NCBI RefSeq assembly: GCF_040436345.1
Contig: NC_133225.1
Span: forward strand, 27,380,040-27,444,039
DNA: 64,000 nt
From: Pagrus major
Lineage: Eukaryota; Chordata; Actinopteri; Spariformes; Sparidae
Direction of reading: 5' to 3'
In this document: positions 27,501-47,513 of the stretch, piece after piece
How positions within the stretch are numbered: the stretch's first letter is position 1
Layout of the letters: every line of letters begins with the position of its first letter
Program-made: the position numbers and the translations under genes
The notes under the pieces: model-generated
Told to the model about the DNA's origin: nothing
Databases searched by the model: none
Seen by the model: only the letters and a program-made list of their open reading frames with translations

Positions 27501-27624
27501 TTAGCTGAAACCTGTATTAACTTATAACGATATAATATACGCTTAGATGACTCGTTCGTTGCTCTCATCTGTGACTTAGTCTTATTTCACTTTCAAACAT
27601 CATAAAAACAAAACTTACCTGCAT
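24553..27624 (-). CDS. aurkb: Aurora kinase B
   Basis: Catalytic subunit of the chromosomal passenger complex; it phosphorylates histone H3 and kinetochore and midzone proteins in mitosis. Exons (high to low): 27624-27619, 26846-26808, 26685-26604, 26518-26485, 26376-26188, 25818-25680, 25543-25395, 25275-25101, 24726-24553; 987 nt, 328 residues, all frames join. The first coding exon is only ATG CAG. Visible: KEN box at residues 4-6, A-box-like QRVL at 26-29, glycine loop GKGKFGN near 68-74, catalytic Lys90 in [12 protein letters not shown] with Asp184, DFG at 202-204, activation-loop Thr216 in RRRTMCGT, and C-terminal HPWV and NSRRVLPP. The divergent N-terminus and the tail match Aurora B rather than Aurora A. 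The gene is convergent with dlg1 and divergent from meltf. Intact, with no missing catalytic residue. Confidence 0.96.
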
Positions 27625-27679
27625 CGTGGTGAAGAACTGTGGTATTCACGTTACGACGAAGCTAATCCGATCCGACTGT

Positions 27680-27798
27680 TTTGAACTTCCGCCGCCGCCA
27701 ACGTTTAAAAAACTACGCTTCAAACCCGATTGGTCGGTATGCTGCGCACAGAAGGCACCCATTGGCCAGGAATGTTGCATGAGAAAGCGTCTCATTGG
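27680..27798 (-). promoter_or_regulatory. aurkb: aurkb cell-cycle promoter: three CCAAT boxes plus CHR motif
   Basis: Read on the minus strand, CCAAT boxes lie at 27798-27794, 27765-27761 and 27733-27729, spaced 33 and 32 bp. Next comes TTTGAA at 27724-27719, then a palindromic TTTAAA at 27709-27704, and the start codon about 80 bp further. Multiple NF-Y boxes about 31-33 bp apart plus a CHR element is the known arrangement of G2/M genes bound by NF-Y and DREAM/MMB complexes. The TTTGAA is preceded by CGGG, a possible CDE. No TATA box is evident. Confidence 0.75.
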
Positions 27799-27963
27799 TT
27801 TACACCCGTGCTAGTCAAACACCGACCCGCCCTCTCTCTTCCGGTGTAGAATCATATGTTTATGAGAACAGGTCCACTGTTGTTTTATCTGCGAGCTGTG
27901 ATAGAAATCTTAAGACTAGTACAACTTGGTACCATATGCATGCCTGCTGACTACATAATGTTC

Positions 27964-28619
<656 letters not shown>

Positions 28620-30999
28620 GAGAGAGAGAGTTCATCTTGACCTTACTATGGCCTGTTTTTGCTCACTGACTGTCTCTAGGTAGGTTACACTCCCCATCTC
28701 CCATGCTGAAGAGCACAGCCTTTAAAAACACATACAAAGTAAGGCTCAACTCTTCTGTGCAGACCTTTGAACCGACTCACTCTGTAACAGCTGTGATCCC
28801 TTTATAAAAGGCCTTTATAAACTCAATGACAACTGTTTCACAAGCTTTATTTCAGATTTCCACCACAGAGCCTTGCTGAATTAAATCGATCCCATTACCA
28901 CTTAAGTTTCCTTAATACAACTGAATAAATATGTTTATGTTTATTGTTGAACGTATGTATGAACGTCAGGCTTACATGAACTGAATTGCACTTATAATAC
29001 ACAATCATTCATTGTCATTGGGGACTGTACAAACTCAAGTTTGTCAGGCATGAATTTGTCTTATTTTCCTTGGTTAGTTGTAGAGATGTCCCTTTAAAAT
29101 GCAGATAAATGCACTTTAAATGTTCAGAAACTTGAATTGAATGTTGCTACTGCAATATCTGTTATGTTCACGATTACTCAATTGGGCTAACTGTTCAGTG
29201 AAATGTCAGATATAGTGAAAAAAAACCTCACAAGCACAGGGTGACCTCTTCAGATTGTTTGTTTTCAACTTTAAAATGTCAGGTCATGGGTCTGTGATTT
29301 CCCAGAATTCCTGAAGCTTCCTGGAAAGAAGAAATAAGAATCTCTAAAACATCAATTTAAAACCAAGTATGATTTATTACCATATATTTTAACATGTTCA
29401 GCCGACCTGCTCACTGACTTAAAGACTCTCACTGTCACTGTGACACGTGATAAGCACCAATCAATCCAAAGTGCACCAAGTGAACTCTCTCTATCTTCCC
29501 TCTAATCAGTATGAAGTTACATACGTCTTTTCAGGGCAACTTAGAACAGACTGGGAAATTATTCAGAAATAACAGGTTTGTAAATCTAAATGAGATGAAA
29601 GTGTTCCCACCCGTACAGATTAAACAAGTAATGAACTGAAAAAGTAAGGAAAAGGATGAATAAAGGGCAAAGATGAGGACACATTTTAAGATTATATTAT
29701 ATTAGTGATTTGCCTGATTTCAAGATGTTTTAGTTCATTCTTGAGCTTTACATTTACTTTCCTAATTTAAAGTGCGTTCAGTCTCCTAACACATATATCC
29801 ATAATCTTCACAGATCGCACTTTCAGCTTCTGTCTGACCATGTGTCAGGTCCAGAGTTCACAGTATTACTCTCCTTGAGTTCATCCGGCCCTCGGGTCCA
29901 AGTAGCCATAATCTGGGAAATATCCTGCAGTTAACTACACAGTGAAAGGAGATATAAATGATATCATTATCACATGATTCACAATTGGCAGGAAATCAGC
30001 CTCAGGGTGCAAAGAGGACAAAAATAACCAATCTCATAAAAATGTCTTTATAAGTGCGTTGCAATAAGATAAGGTCATGTGTGGGTGACTGAGGATCCCA
30101 TAGTGAGTTTTATTTTTATTGTGAAATATGTGAGCGACACCACGATCTGCTGTTTCACAATGAAATGCCAAGAAAAATGGAGTCAAGTTGTATAGGTTTA
30201 CTGTTTCAGAGAAAGTGACAGCATGTTCTCTGGTCAGCTGTTGTGAGGTGCTGACTGCTCCGAAATGAAAATAGTTGCGTCCTGACACATCAGTTTGGCT
30301 GTCACCTCCATGTTATCCTCACTCTGTCACATTGTGTCTTGTGAGTGTTGCAGAAGCATCAGTTCCTGCAGTCAAGATGCACATCGTCTGCCCTGCTTCA
30401 TTAGATTTCATGCACCAGAGAGATAAGCCGATGTTGTTGCCTTCATCACTCATCATAATACTATTTGTAAAGTTGTATAACTCTTATCACTCATGCCTGG
30501 CACGTACCGTACTAGATAAACGTAGAGAAACAATCAGAGCATCTAGATTTTAATGACTGCGCTGCCTTCCTGTGTTTCAGTGGATGTCTGCAGAAATACT
30601 TTATAATCATAATCATCCTCATTTCCTGCACTTGCTCCATAGTTTGAACCTGTTGAAGCCGTGTTTGAAGTAGCCTAAAGGACTTTACTGAGATATGCAG
30701 GTGCCAGTAAAGCTGTTCTGTCTCATTTTGTGATCTTTGTTGTATAACTTCCTGGAAAATGATTTGATATGAGGCAGCTACTTGCTGCGGAAGCATGATG
30801 AGACTGAATCTTGCTCAACATTTTTGTTGATGACTGTCATATATTAAATGTATATCTATGACACACCTTCATACTCATTAGCCTGAGAGAAAAGTAAATT
30901 TGGGGGATATCTTGTCAGTCAGCCTTGCATATCTAAAAATAATACAAAAGATATGAGACCTTTTGGCAAAGAGGAATTTAGCATTGACAATCACTTTTC

Positions 31000-31356
31000 T
31001 TAAAGATGAGTATGTAGGATTTAGGGGGTATTTAAGGTAAGAAATAAAATGAAATATAAAATATTCATAATTATGTTTTCTTTAATGTATAATCACCTGA
31101 AACTAAGAATTGTTGTATTTTGTTATCTTAGAATGAGCGTTTTATCTACAGAGGGAGCAGGTTCTTTTCCACTGAGCCTGACAACGCCATGTTTCTACAG
31201 TAGCCCTGAACAGACAAAACAAATGTCGGCTTAAGGGTGGGTCTTTCACGTTTTTTCACATTTGTCCACTGCAGGGGGAGATGAGGGGTGTTCAGTTGGT
31301 TGCAAACTGCAGCCTCAACGCCAAATGCCACTAAATCCAACACCCTGGACCTTTAA
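31000..31356. mobile_element. 357-bp MITE with TTAA at both ends
   Basis: TTAA at 31000-31003 is followed by agatgagtatgtaggattta. The right end, taaatccaacaccctggacct followed by TTAA at 31353-31356, pairs with it. The interior strings gccatgtttctacagtagcc and ggttgcaaactgcagcctca are typical of a very common teleost MITE. No coding capacity. Confidence 0.75.
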
Positions 31357-31659
31357 GAAGAAAAAATGAATCCATTACCAATAAAAATGTAAGCACTTTG
31401 CAGTGACAGTACTTGTAATTACTGATATGTTATGACTGATATTAGTATATTCTTCATTAATGTAAAAGCAAGATTTTACTGCAGATTTCAAGGCGAAGCT
31501 AATTTTACATTCTGTCTATACTAGCTTAATCTTTATCTTTGCATTATTTTTTATAAAACCATCATATGTAAAGATTCAAGATTCAAAACGTTATTGTCAA
31601 TTAATACAGGCAATAAAAAAACAAAAAAAAAAAACAAACACTTAGTAACACAGTAAAAA

Positions 31660-31990
31660 ATGGCTTAAGTTTATGGCTAATGTAGTGAAATAATCCGGCT
31701 GTTTGCGGCAAATAAACACAAATGGTTCCTGCCATCAAACTCGCTCTGCTGGTGGTGAATACACCATCGAACAACCGTCACTGCTGGTAAGAATCTATCT
31801 GACGTGACTCGTGTACAAATGTTCACAGATGAGCTAGTGTTTTAAAGTTTTATTCATCTTAAATGTAGTCTCGTTCGCCGACTTTCCTGTCCTGAGACGT
31901 AGCAGCAGCGACCTACTGAAACGCCTTGAGTAAACTGGTGGATTTCTCTGGGTTTGAACATTTTAATACAGAATTCCCACATATTATATC
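31660..31990. repeat. Interspersed repeat, copy 2 (pair with 20010-20300)
   Basis: Shares ordered blocks with 20010-20300 (atctatctgacgt, gttcacagatg, gttttaaagttttattca) and ends near a TTAA (atatctttaaactgg), so it may belong with the TTAA-type elements. Confidence 0.6.
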
Positions 31991-33133
31991 TTTAAACTGG
32001 CAATAGACAAGTATTTTTGCTTCATGTTATCATTATGAAATAAATGTTGATTGTGCAAAGTAATGGCTGTAGGTTAATGACACCATCAGCGTGTAGATTT
32101 AGATTGGTATAAACCTCACTTTCACAATGCTTTTTGTCTACGACTGGGCACAAAATCTCCTGGGAAAATGAAAGCTGACTGGTGATCCAGTCAGGCTGGC
32201 TGCCTGTCAGCATTTCTTTCTGCTTGTATATCTCCATTACAGACTCATAATAATATGATAACTCATGTTTTGTTCTCTGTTCTCGGTAGTTGCTACTTTG
32301 AGGAAACATAAAGCGAGCCTGTTGCCTTCACAACAGGGTCACCAACAATACAGTACATGTTTGAATAGATTTACTCTCCACCACTGAGAAGAACTGACTT
32401 TTGTTGACAATTTTAGAGGATGTCAGGCCAAATCCCAATTCAGCAGTGGATGGCATTGACCAGAAAACCCACTACACCTCACTTTACTTTAACACAACCT
32501 GAGCGGATTAGCTTTTGGTGAAACCTATTAAAAAGATTAAGTTCACACACTGTCTCCGAATAACTGTTTTTTATCAACCTCCAGGCTGTGTTCAAAACTA
32601 AACTAACTAAAAGTCAGAGATAAAGTCGAAATTAGCAGCCCAAGCTGGTAAACAGACTCCTTGTGTCTGCGTTGTTACAGTGAGTCACTGACCAACGGCC
32701 TCGCTGTGCTGGCATGAATCCCTCCTTTCCTCTTGCCCATCAGTGGAAAAGCACCACACGAGTGGAGGAGAGGAGTGAGGGGAAAGCAGAGGTGCGGCTC
32801 TCTGACTGTAAAAGACCTCTCTGTCTGGGCTTTGGCCTGCAGCCAGGCGGGGCAGCAGAGACGTGTCAAACCAGGTACACCAGGGAGGCGCACTTCATAA
32901 ACTCTACGCTGAGCCTCACACACTGCTGCCGAGGGTCTTGTGATTCCTGAATGACATGTTGTAGGTGACTGAGTTGTAAATCACTAAAAAGAATACAGCC
33001 TGAGCTTCACCTGAGGACTTTAAGCCAGGTCTTTAAGATAGAAACTGGACTTTGACTCAGGAGGTCTAATATAAGGTCGAGGAGAGGGAAAAGACTATTT
33101 CATCTCAGCGAGAGGAACAGAGAGAGAGAGGCC

Positions 33134-42887
<9,754 letters not shown>

Positions 42888-43219
42888 AGACATTACATGA
42901 CACAGGCCTTGAGCCTCTTCTCCCACTGACATTTCCTCTATTCCCCCCCTCTCCTCATCGGGCTCCTCTGTCCCTTTTTCTTCCTTTTCCTCCACTTGTC
43001 ACACATGAATCCACTCCTTTTTGAATCCGTGTTTTTATTTTTAAAATTGCATCCTTTTATACCTGATTGTGTGCTGTTTTAATATGTGAGAGAACGGCAC
43101 GTTGAAGCAAATGAAGCACAATGTCTCTTGTTATTTGCGGCAGAGAGGAGAGTTTGGACTCTCAGCCAGTGTGAACCAGACATGCTGACAGAAGCTGCTG
43201 CTGCCACTTTGTTTACTGA

Positions 43220-43255
43220 AGGTGAGCTGCCATATCAGTGTGTATGCTGCCACCT
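43220..43255 (+). promoter_or_regulatory. meltf: Iron-responsive element-like hairpin 1 (meltf 3' UTR)
   Basis: Unpaired C at 43230; upper stem CATAT (43231-43235) with GTATG (43242-43246), including one T-G wobble next to the loop; loop CAGTGT. The lower stem pairs GCTG with CTGC (one T-T mismatch) and then AGGTG with CACCT across a single bulged A. This meets the canonical IRE rule of bulged C, five pairs and CAGUGN loop. Confidence 0.82.
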
Positions 43256-43532
43256 GTTACATTGCTTCAGTGGTGAGCGCGTCTCTGTCTCTCCAGAGCT
43301 AGTGTTTTACAAAGAGCAGACAATCTGATTTTTATCCTCACATGACCCCCAGATGTTTTAACTTCTGGTTTTTAAAAAAAGACTAGAACTGACCTGAGAT
43401 CAGCTCCGCCATTTTCAAAGGCTTCCTGTGAATATAGAAGTCAGATTGCCATTCTGCTCTGCTGCCATTTGCTCTGTGAGAACTGCTAACAAACACGGCC
43501 TTCCCTTACTTTGGGCTGTGTTTCTATGATAA

Positions 43533-43563
43533 GCTAATGCCATATCAGTGAATATGCACTAGT
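43533..43563 (+). promoter_or_regulatory. meltf: Iron-responsive element-like hairpin 2 (meltf 3' UTR)
   Basis: Unpaired C at 43540; upper stem CATAT (43541-43545) with ATATG (43552-43556), five Watson-Crick pairs; loop CAGTGA. The lower stem runs G-C, T-A, one A-C mismatch, A-T, T-A, C-G, G-T. Confidence 0.85.
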
Positions 43564-44282
43564 GTTGCCTCCACACAGAGCTGTGCTGAGGATGGTGTGA
43601 TAAAGAGTGACTGAGTGTTTGTCCAGAGGCTGTCTGCTTCATGTTTGCTCCTCAAATCCAGAAAAATCAAGAAGATAAATACTTTATTTGATCTGATTTA
43701 AGCTAATATTCAACTGAGCCCGCTTGCAGCTGCACATTGAATTATATTAAACAGCAAACCTCACATCGGCAACCACTTTTCTCACATTTAGTATTGTAAT
43801 GTATGATTTTCAACATATATGGAGTGAGTAACTCTGACACACTGGTCAGGATTGGTCAGATTTGGGGAGAACATAAAGGAAACATCCTGTGGTTTGTGCT
43901 GGAGAGTGAATGGGTGTTTGGATGGTTTAAGTCAGTCGGATAAAGACAACAAGCTTTAATTTGTTAGTGTAATTCCAGCTTTTACTGTGGAAAAAAGGCG
44001 GTTTTGTTTGTCTTAGTTACAAAATTGACTCCATTTTGATTTAAAAGGGGATTTAGCTTAAAATCTTTAGTAAAGCGAGAGTGTAAAAGGGAACAAAACA
44101 CAGTTAAAAGAAAATAATTGTTTCTACATGTCCTCTAACACGAACAGCTCACTCCAGAAGTGTCTCTTTCTCACTCGAGCTCATCATCTACTGTACACCC
44201 TGCTGCTTGATGCTATTTCCTGTTTGACACTGTTGATTTGGATGTGTATTTTCCTATGTTGAGAGATTTATTTTTATATGAA

Positions 44283-44315
44283 GTTCAGGTGCCATATCAG
44301 TGTATATGTACTGAC
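44283..44315 (+). promoter_or_regulatory. meltf: Iron-responsive element-like hairpin 3 (meltf 3' UTR)
   Basis: Unpaired C at 44292; upper stem CATAT (44293-44297) with ATATG (44304-44308), five pairs; loop CAGTGT. The lower stem is weaker: G-T, T-A, G-C, bulged G, A-T, C-G, T-A, then a further G-C across a bulged T. Confidence 0.83.
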
Positions 44316-44398
44316 TCATGCCGTCAGAAACGAATGCCTTCTCTTCCTCCTGATAGAGATTTATTTCTATGTGAAATGGAGTAACATGTAACTAATAT

Positions 44399-44428
44399 TT
44401 AGTTGCCAGGCCAGTGCGCCTGCACAAG
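44399..44428 (+). promoter_or_regulatory. meltf: Iron-responsive element-like hairpin 4 (meltf 3' UTR), covariant stem
   Basis: Unpaired C at 44406; upper stem CAGGC (44407-44411) with GCCTG (44418-44422), five perfect pairs; loop CAGTGC. The stem differs at three positions from CATAT/ATATG of the other hairpins, yet every change is compensated. The lower stem is G-C, T-A, bulged T, G-C, A-A mismatch, T-A, T-G. It lies 55 bp before the AATAAA. Confidence 0.83.
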
Positions 44429-44482
44429 TATTGCTACATAAAACTGCCGACTTGAGCTGTTTTCTGTGCTTTGCTCTAATGA

Positions 44483-44488
44483 AATAAA
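44483..44488 (+). other. meltf: Poly(A) signal, probable meltf transcript end
   Basis: Canonical AATAAA on the plus strand; cleavage would fall near 44500-44510, where a TG-rich stretch (tttgtgttcgagttc) follows. Confidence 0.65.
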
Positions 44489-44505
44489 GTTATGTACTGC
44501 AAGAC

Positions 44506-46315
44506 ATTTTGTGTTCGAGTTCATTTTCTGCAGATGTTTCAAACTGTTTCTCTCCTCAGATCAAACGGGTCATGTGAGTTTCCTTCACAGCTACTAGAAA
44601 CATTTTTTTCTATTTAATTTTTATCTTATGTTGGCAGAGATTAGATCTCCATTTACATCTTTCTATAACTGAGACACATTTGTTTTTTCCCTTTAATACT
44701 ACCAAATTATAAGATTACTAATTAGCAGTAAAATTTGTTCTTCTTTTATTTTGAAGTAGTTAAAGAAGAGCTGCAGCGCCGATTATTTTCAGAATTGATA
44801 AATCTGACTGGTATTTTCTTGAGTAATCCATACAACATCAGAAAACAGATGAAAAAGCTAAATTTGAAGCCCAAAGTTACAAAGTACATGTCCCTATATG
44901 TAAGCACAATAGTTATAAACATTACATATATTATTCATGGGTTAGCAGCTTGTGGAGGGCAGACAGAAGAGGTAACTCAGATCCGATCAGAAGTGTTGTC
45001 GATTGTAATTTATGTACGCAGATGTGTATCTTCTGAGATGTCTGCCATTTTTGCATGAGTGCATGACTCTGTGATGAATGTGCTGAGTTGTTTCTATTTC
45101 AGACAATCTTTGCACATGTGCTCGTATTACTGTGTTTTTAACTGCCATGTCTGGTTTGATGCACCAGTTCCCTTAATCCAAGTTTCTCCCACATGGGCAC
45201 AATTGAGCAACTTTTAACTTAATTAACATCAGTGATCATCAGTCCGCAAACCAAGATGTTACATTTTCTGACATTAGGACAAAAGAAGCAGCAGATTCTC
45301 ACATTTGAAAAGCCAAAACCATCAAATGCTTGCTTGAAAAATCACAAGGATTATCAATCGTCAAAATATTTAGGCTACCACAAAATTTTCGGACAATCTC
45401 CTTATCTATTAATCATTGCACTGCAGTAACTGATTGTCATGAGGAGCAATAAAACATCCTCTTATCCCCTGACCTCTTTTTAGATCATCTACAGTGTTTC
45501 ATATATTTGTTGTTATGAAAGCATTTGGACCATGAGTTACAACTGGAAGCAGTGAACTGTGAACTTCACTCCCTCTGACTGTAAATCTGACAATACTCTG
45601 ACAACACGATAAGCAAATCGCAGAGGTTGCAATTAATTTTGCTGCGGTATGCACATCTGACCCACATTTAAACACGTGTGTAAATGACTTTACAAATTCA
45701 TGCCCTCTTCCTAGTGTGACAGTCATGCTCGCCAATCAGACGTGGCCCAGGGCGACTGCGTATACATCAACCAACAACACGTGAAAACCAAGTAAAAATC
45801 TGATCCAGCAGTAACCTTGGATGATGTAGTAACAAAGAAAGGCAGCACTCACGTCATGTGGAAGTATTTTGGCTTCTAAGAGACAGACGTGCAACAAAAA
45901 AAGGTACTATGCAAGACCATTGTGTGTTTGTTATAAGTTGCAAGCTAACTGAAAAAAATAATAACGATGGTATATCAATGTGGTAATGCTCCATCATGTT
46001 TTAAATCTATTACACAGCGAATACTGAACTGAAGCTTGACTTAAAAAAAATGCAAATCAAATTGCAATCACAATATCGGTCAGAAAAATTGGATTAGAAA
46101 TTAGATCTTTTTCCCAAATTGTTCAGCCCTAGTCAACACCTAAATGGTTGCATTCACTCGAGCACACACAAATCTGTTGTAGTTTAACCATAAAAAAATG
46201 GAAATTCAGCTTCCATATATATAAACTCACTTTTTGTCCTGAAAGTTAACAATCAAAGACAAATTATATGAACTGACGCTATCTAGCAGTCAAAGTGCTG
46301 TTATAAATTATCATC
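44506..46315. other. Intergenic, meltf to ncbp2as2
   Basis: 1.8 kb, AT-rich, no gene recognised. In mammals PIGZ sits between MELTF and NCBP2-AS2; I found nothing resembling it. An open frame at 44735-45058 shows no domain. Confidence 0.65.
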
Positions 46316-46321
46316 TTTATT
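46316..46321 (-). other. ncbp2as2: Poly(A) signal, probable ncbp2as2 transcript end
   Basis: TTTATT on the plus strand is AATAAA on the minus strand, about 0.6 kb beyond the ncbp2as2 stop codon. Confidence 0.5.
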
Positions 46322-46927
46322 TGTACAGTCAAAACAAAATAGCAGATTCATTATCTCCACATCCCTTTATGTATTTACATTTGTGACCAATAAAATTATC
46401 TACCAAGACAACTTAATGTACAGATCCATAAGAGCTCTTTGGCAGGATTTGGTGTCATGAGTGAACATCGATTGAGGGAAATGGATAAAAACACAATCCT
46501 TGTCAGGACAGCATTAGTTGGACATAGATTAAGATGAAGAGGCTATCAGTTGAGTCTGTCCTCCTGAGTAAAGTTTTTCATGACATTACTTGTCACCTTA
46601 TGTTGGAAAATTGGACTTAACCTTTCACACCAGTCCAAAAGTCTACATAATTTCCCACAGGATTAATGAAGAGAAGATATATGTCAGTACTTTCACAGAC
46701 TCGCAGTGAATTTAATAAGAGTTTATCTAAACTGATCTGGCCACAGACTGCAGGTCAGTGTGAACCTAGTGACATTATGAACAACCAACATCTGATCAGT
46801 GCTGGTTGTAGTTCACCACCACAGTGTTGACATGCATTGTTCAGGTAGATTGTCCAGACATCACTTTATGTGCTCAGGCAGCCAGGTGAGCCCAGTCTCT
46901 TTACACCCTCCAGCCAGTCTCTCCTCT

Positions 46928-47233
46928 TCATTTCTTGATCTGTCTGGAGCCGTCCTTCCATCCTTCTTTCACCTCGTTCACAAATGTGTCTTTGACCTTC
47001 CGGAGGCGGCCGCCCATCTGCCCCAGGTCATCGGGCACCTTGCCGGCCTCCTCCCGGACCTGACGCAGCGTCTGGGACCGCATGACCCGCGCCGAGGCGT
47101 CCCGGCCGGCTATCTGAGCCTTAGTGATGGCGTAGGCCGTGATCTGGGCAGCCCTGCGAATCGGACGAGACTCTGCCAACTTCTCGACGACTTGGAGGTT
47201 GTTGAGGAGGTTAAATAACAACCGAGAGAGCAT
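46928..47233 (-). CDS. ncbp2as2: NCBP2-AS2-like small protein
   Basis: A single-exon frame of 101 residues, starting at ATG 47233-47231 (an upstream GTG extends the frame but is not a normal start). It matches the human NCBP2-AS2 protein (99 residues) as I know it: the start MLSRLLFNLL compares with a similar leucine-rich start, followed by the diagnostic ESRPIRRAAQ (residues 21-30) and a basic C-terminal half with DTFVNEVKEGW. The leucine-rich, positively charged N-terminus with no acidic residue before position 17 would fit a mitochondrial or membrane-targeting segment, but no function is visible in the sequence. In mammals it is head-to-head with NCBP2; here it keeps the same orientation but fkbp2 lies between. 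Its persistence in a fish supports a real protein rather than an antisense RNA. Confidence 0.9.
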   Translation of the reverse strand: MLSRLLFNLLNNLQVVEKLAESRPIRRAAQITAYAITKAQIAGRDASARVMRSQTLRQVREEAGKVPDDLGQMGGRLRKVKDTFVNEVKEGWKDGSRQIKK

Positions 47234-47513
47234 TTTGTTTCCCACTGACGCGTTAGCTTAGCCGGCTAGCAGTCCCGTCAAACTCCCGTGTTTCGGCCCT
47301 GTAAGACACCGACGTTCACCGTGAGTTAGCTGGAGGGATACAGCAGCTAACATTAGCTTCTACAGTCATGTGTGTTGGGGTTTTGGTGTAAATTTAAATA
47401 ATAATACATAAAAGTTGACTTACTTAAGCTGAGCCAGGTGACCGCTAGGTTTCAGACAGTGGGTGACACAACAGACTGTACAGCGGGGCTGAAGTTGGCT
47501 TCACATTCGACAG

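Larger units (their letters stand above)
42888..44505 (+). other. meltf: Probable meltf 3' UTR containing four IRE-like hairpins
   Basis: The stretch follows the meltf stop without a convincing splice signal or an earlier AATAAA, and ends at a canonical AATAAA (44483-44488), so a 1.6 kb 3' UTR is likely but inferred. A weaker ATTAAA lies near 43745 and, if used, would leave only the first two hairpins in the shorter transcript. The four hairpins are listed separately. Confidence 0.7.

Noticed and set aside
43163..43180. Another CAGTGT in the meltf 3' UTR (tcagccagtgtgaaccag)
   Set aside because: The five bases before the loop do not pair with the five after it, so it is not an iron-responsive element.
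43261..43285. CAGTGG at attgcttcagtggtgagcgc
   Set aside because: The flanks do not form a five-pair stem and there is no bulged C; chance match.
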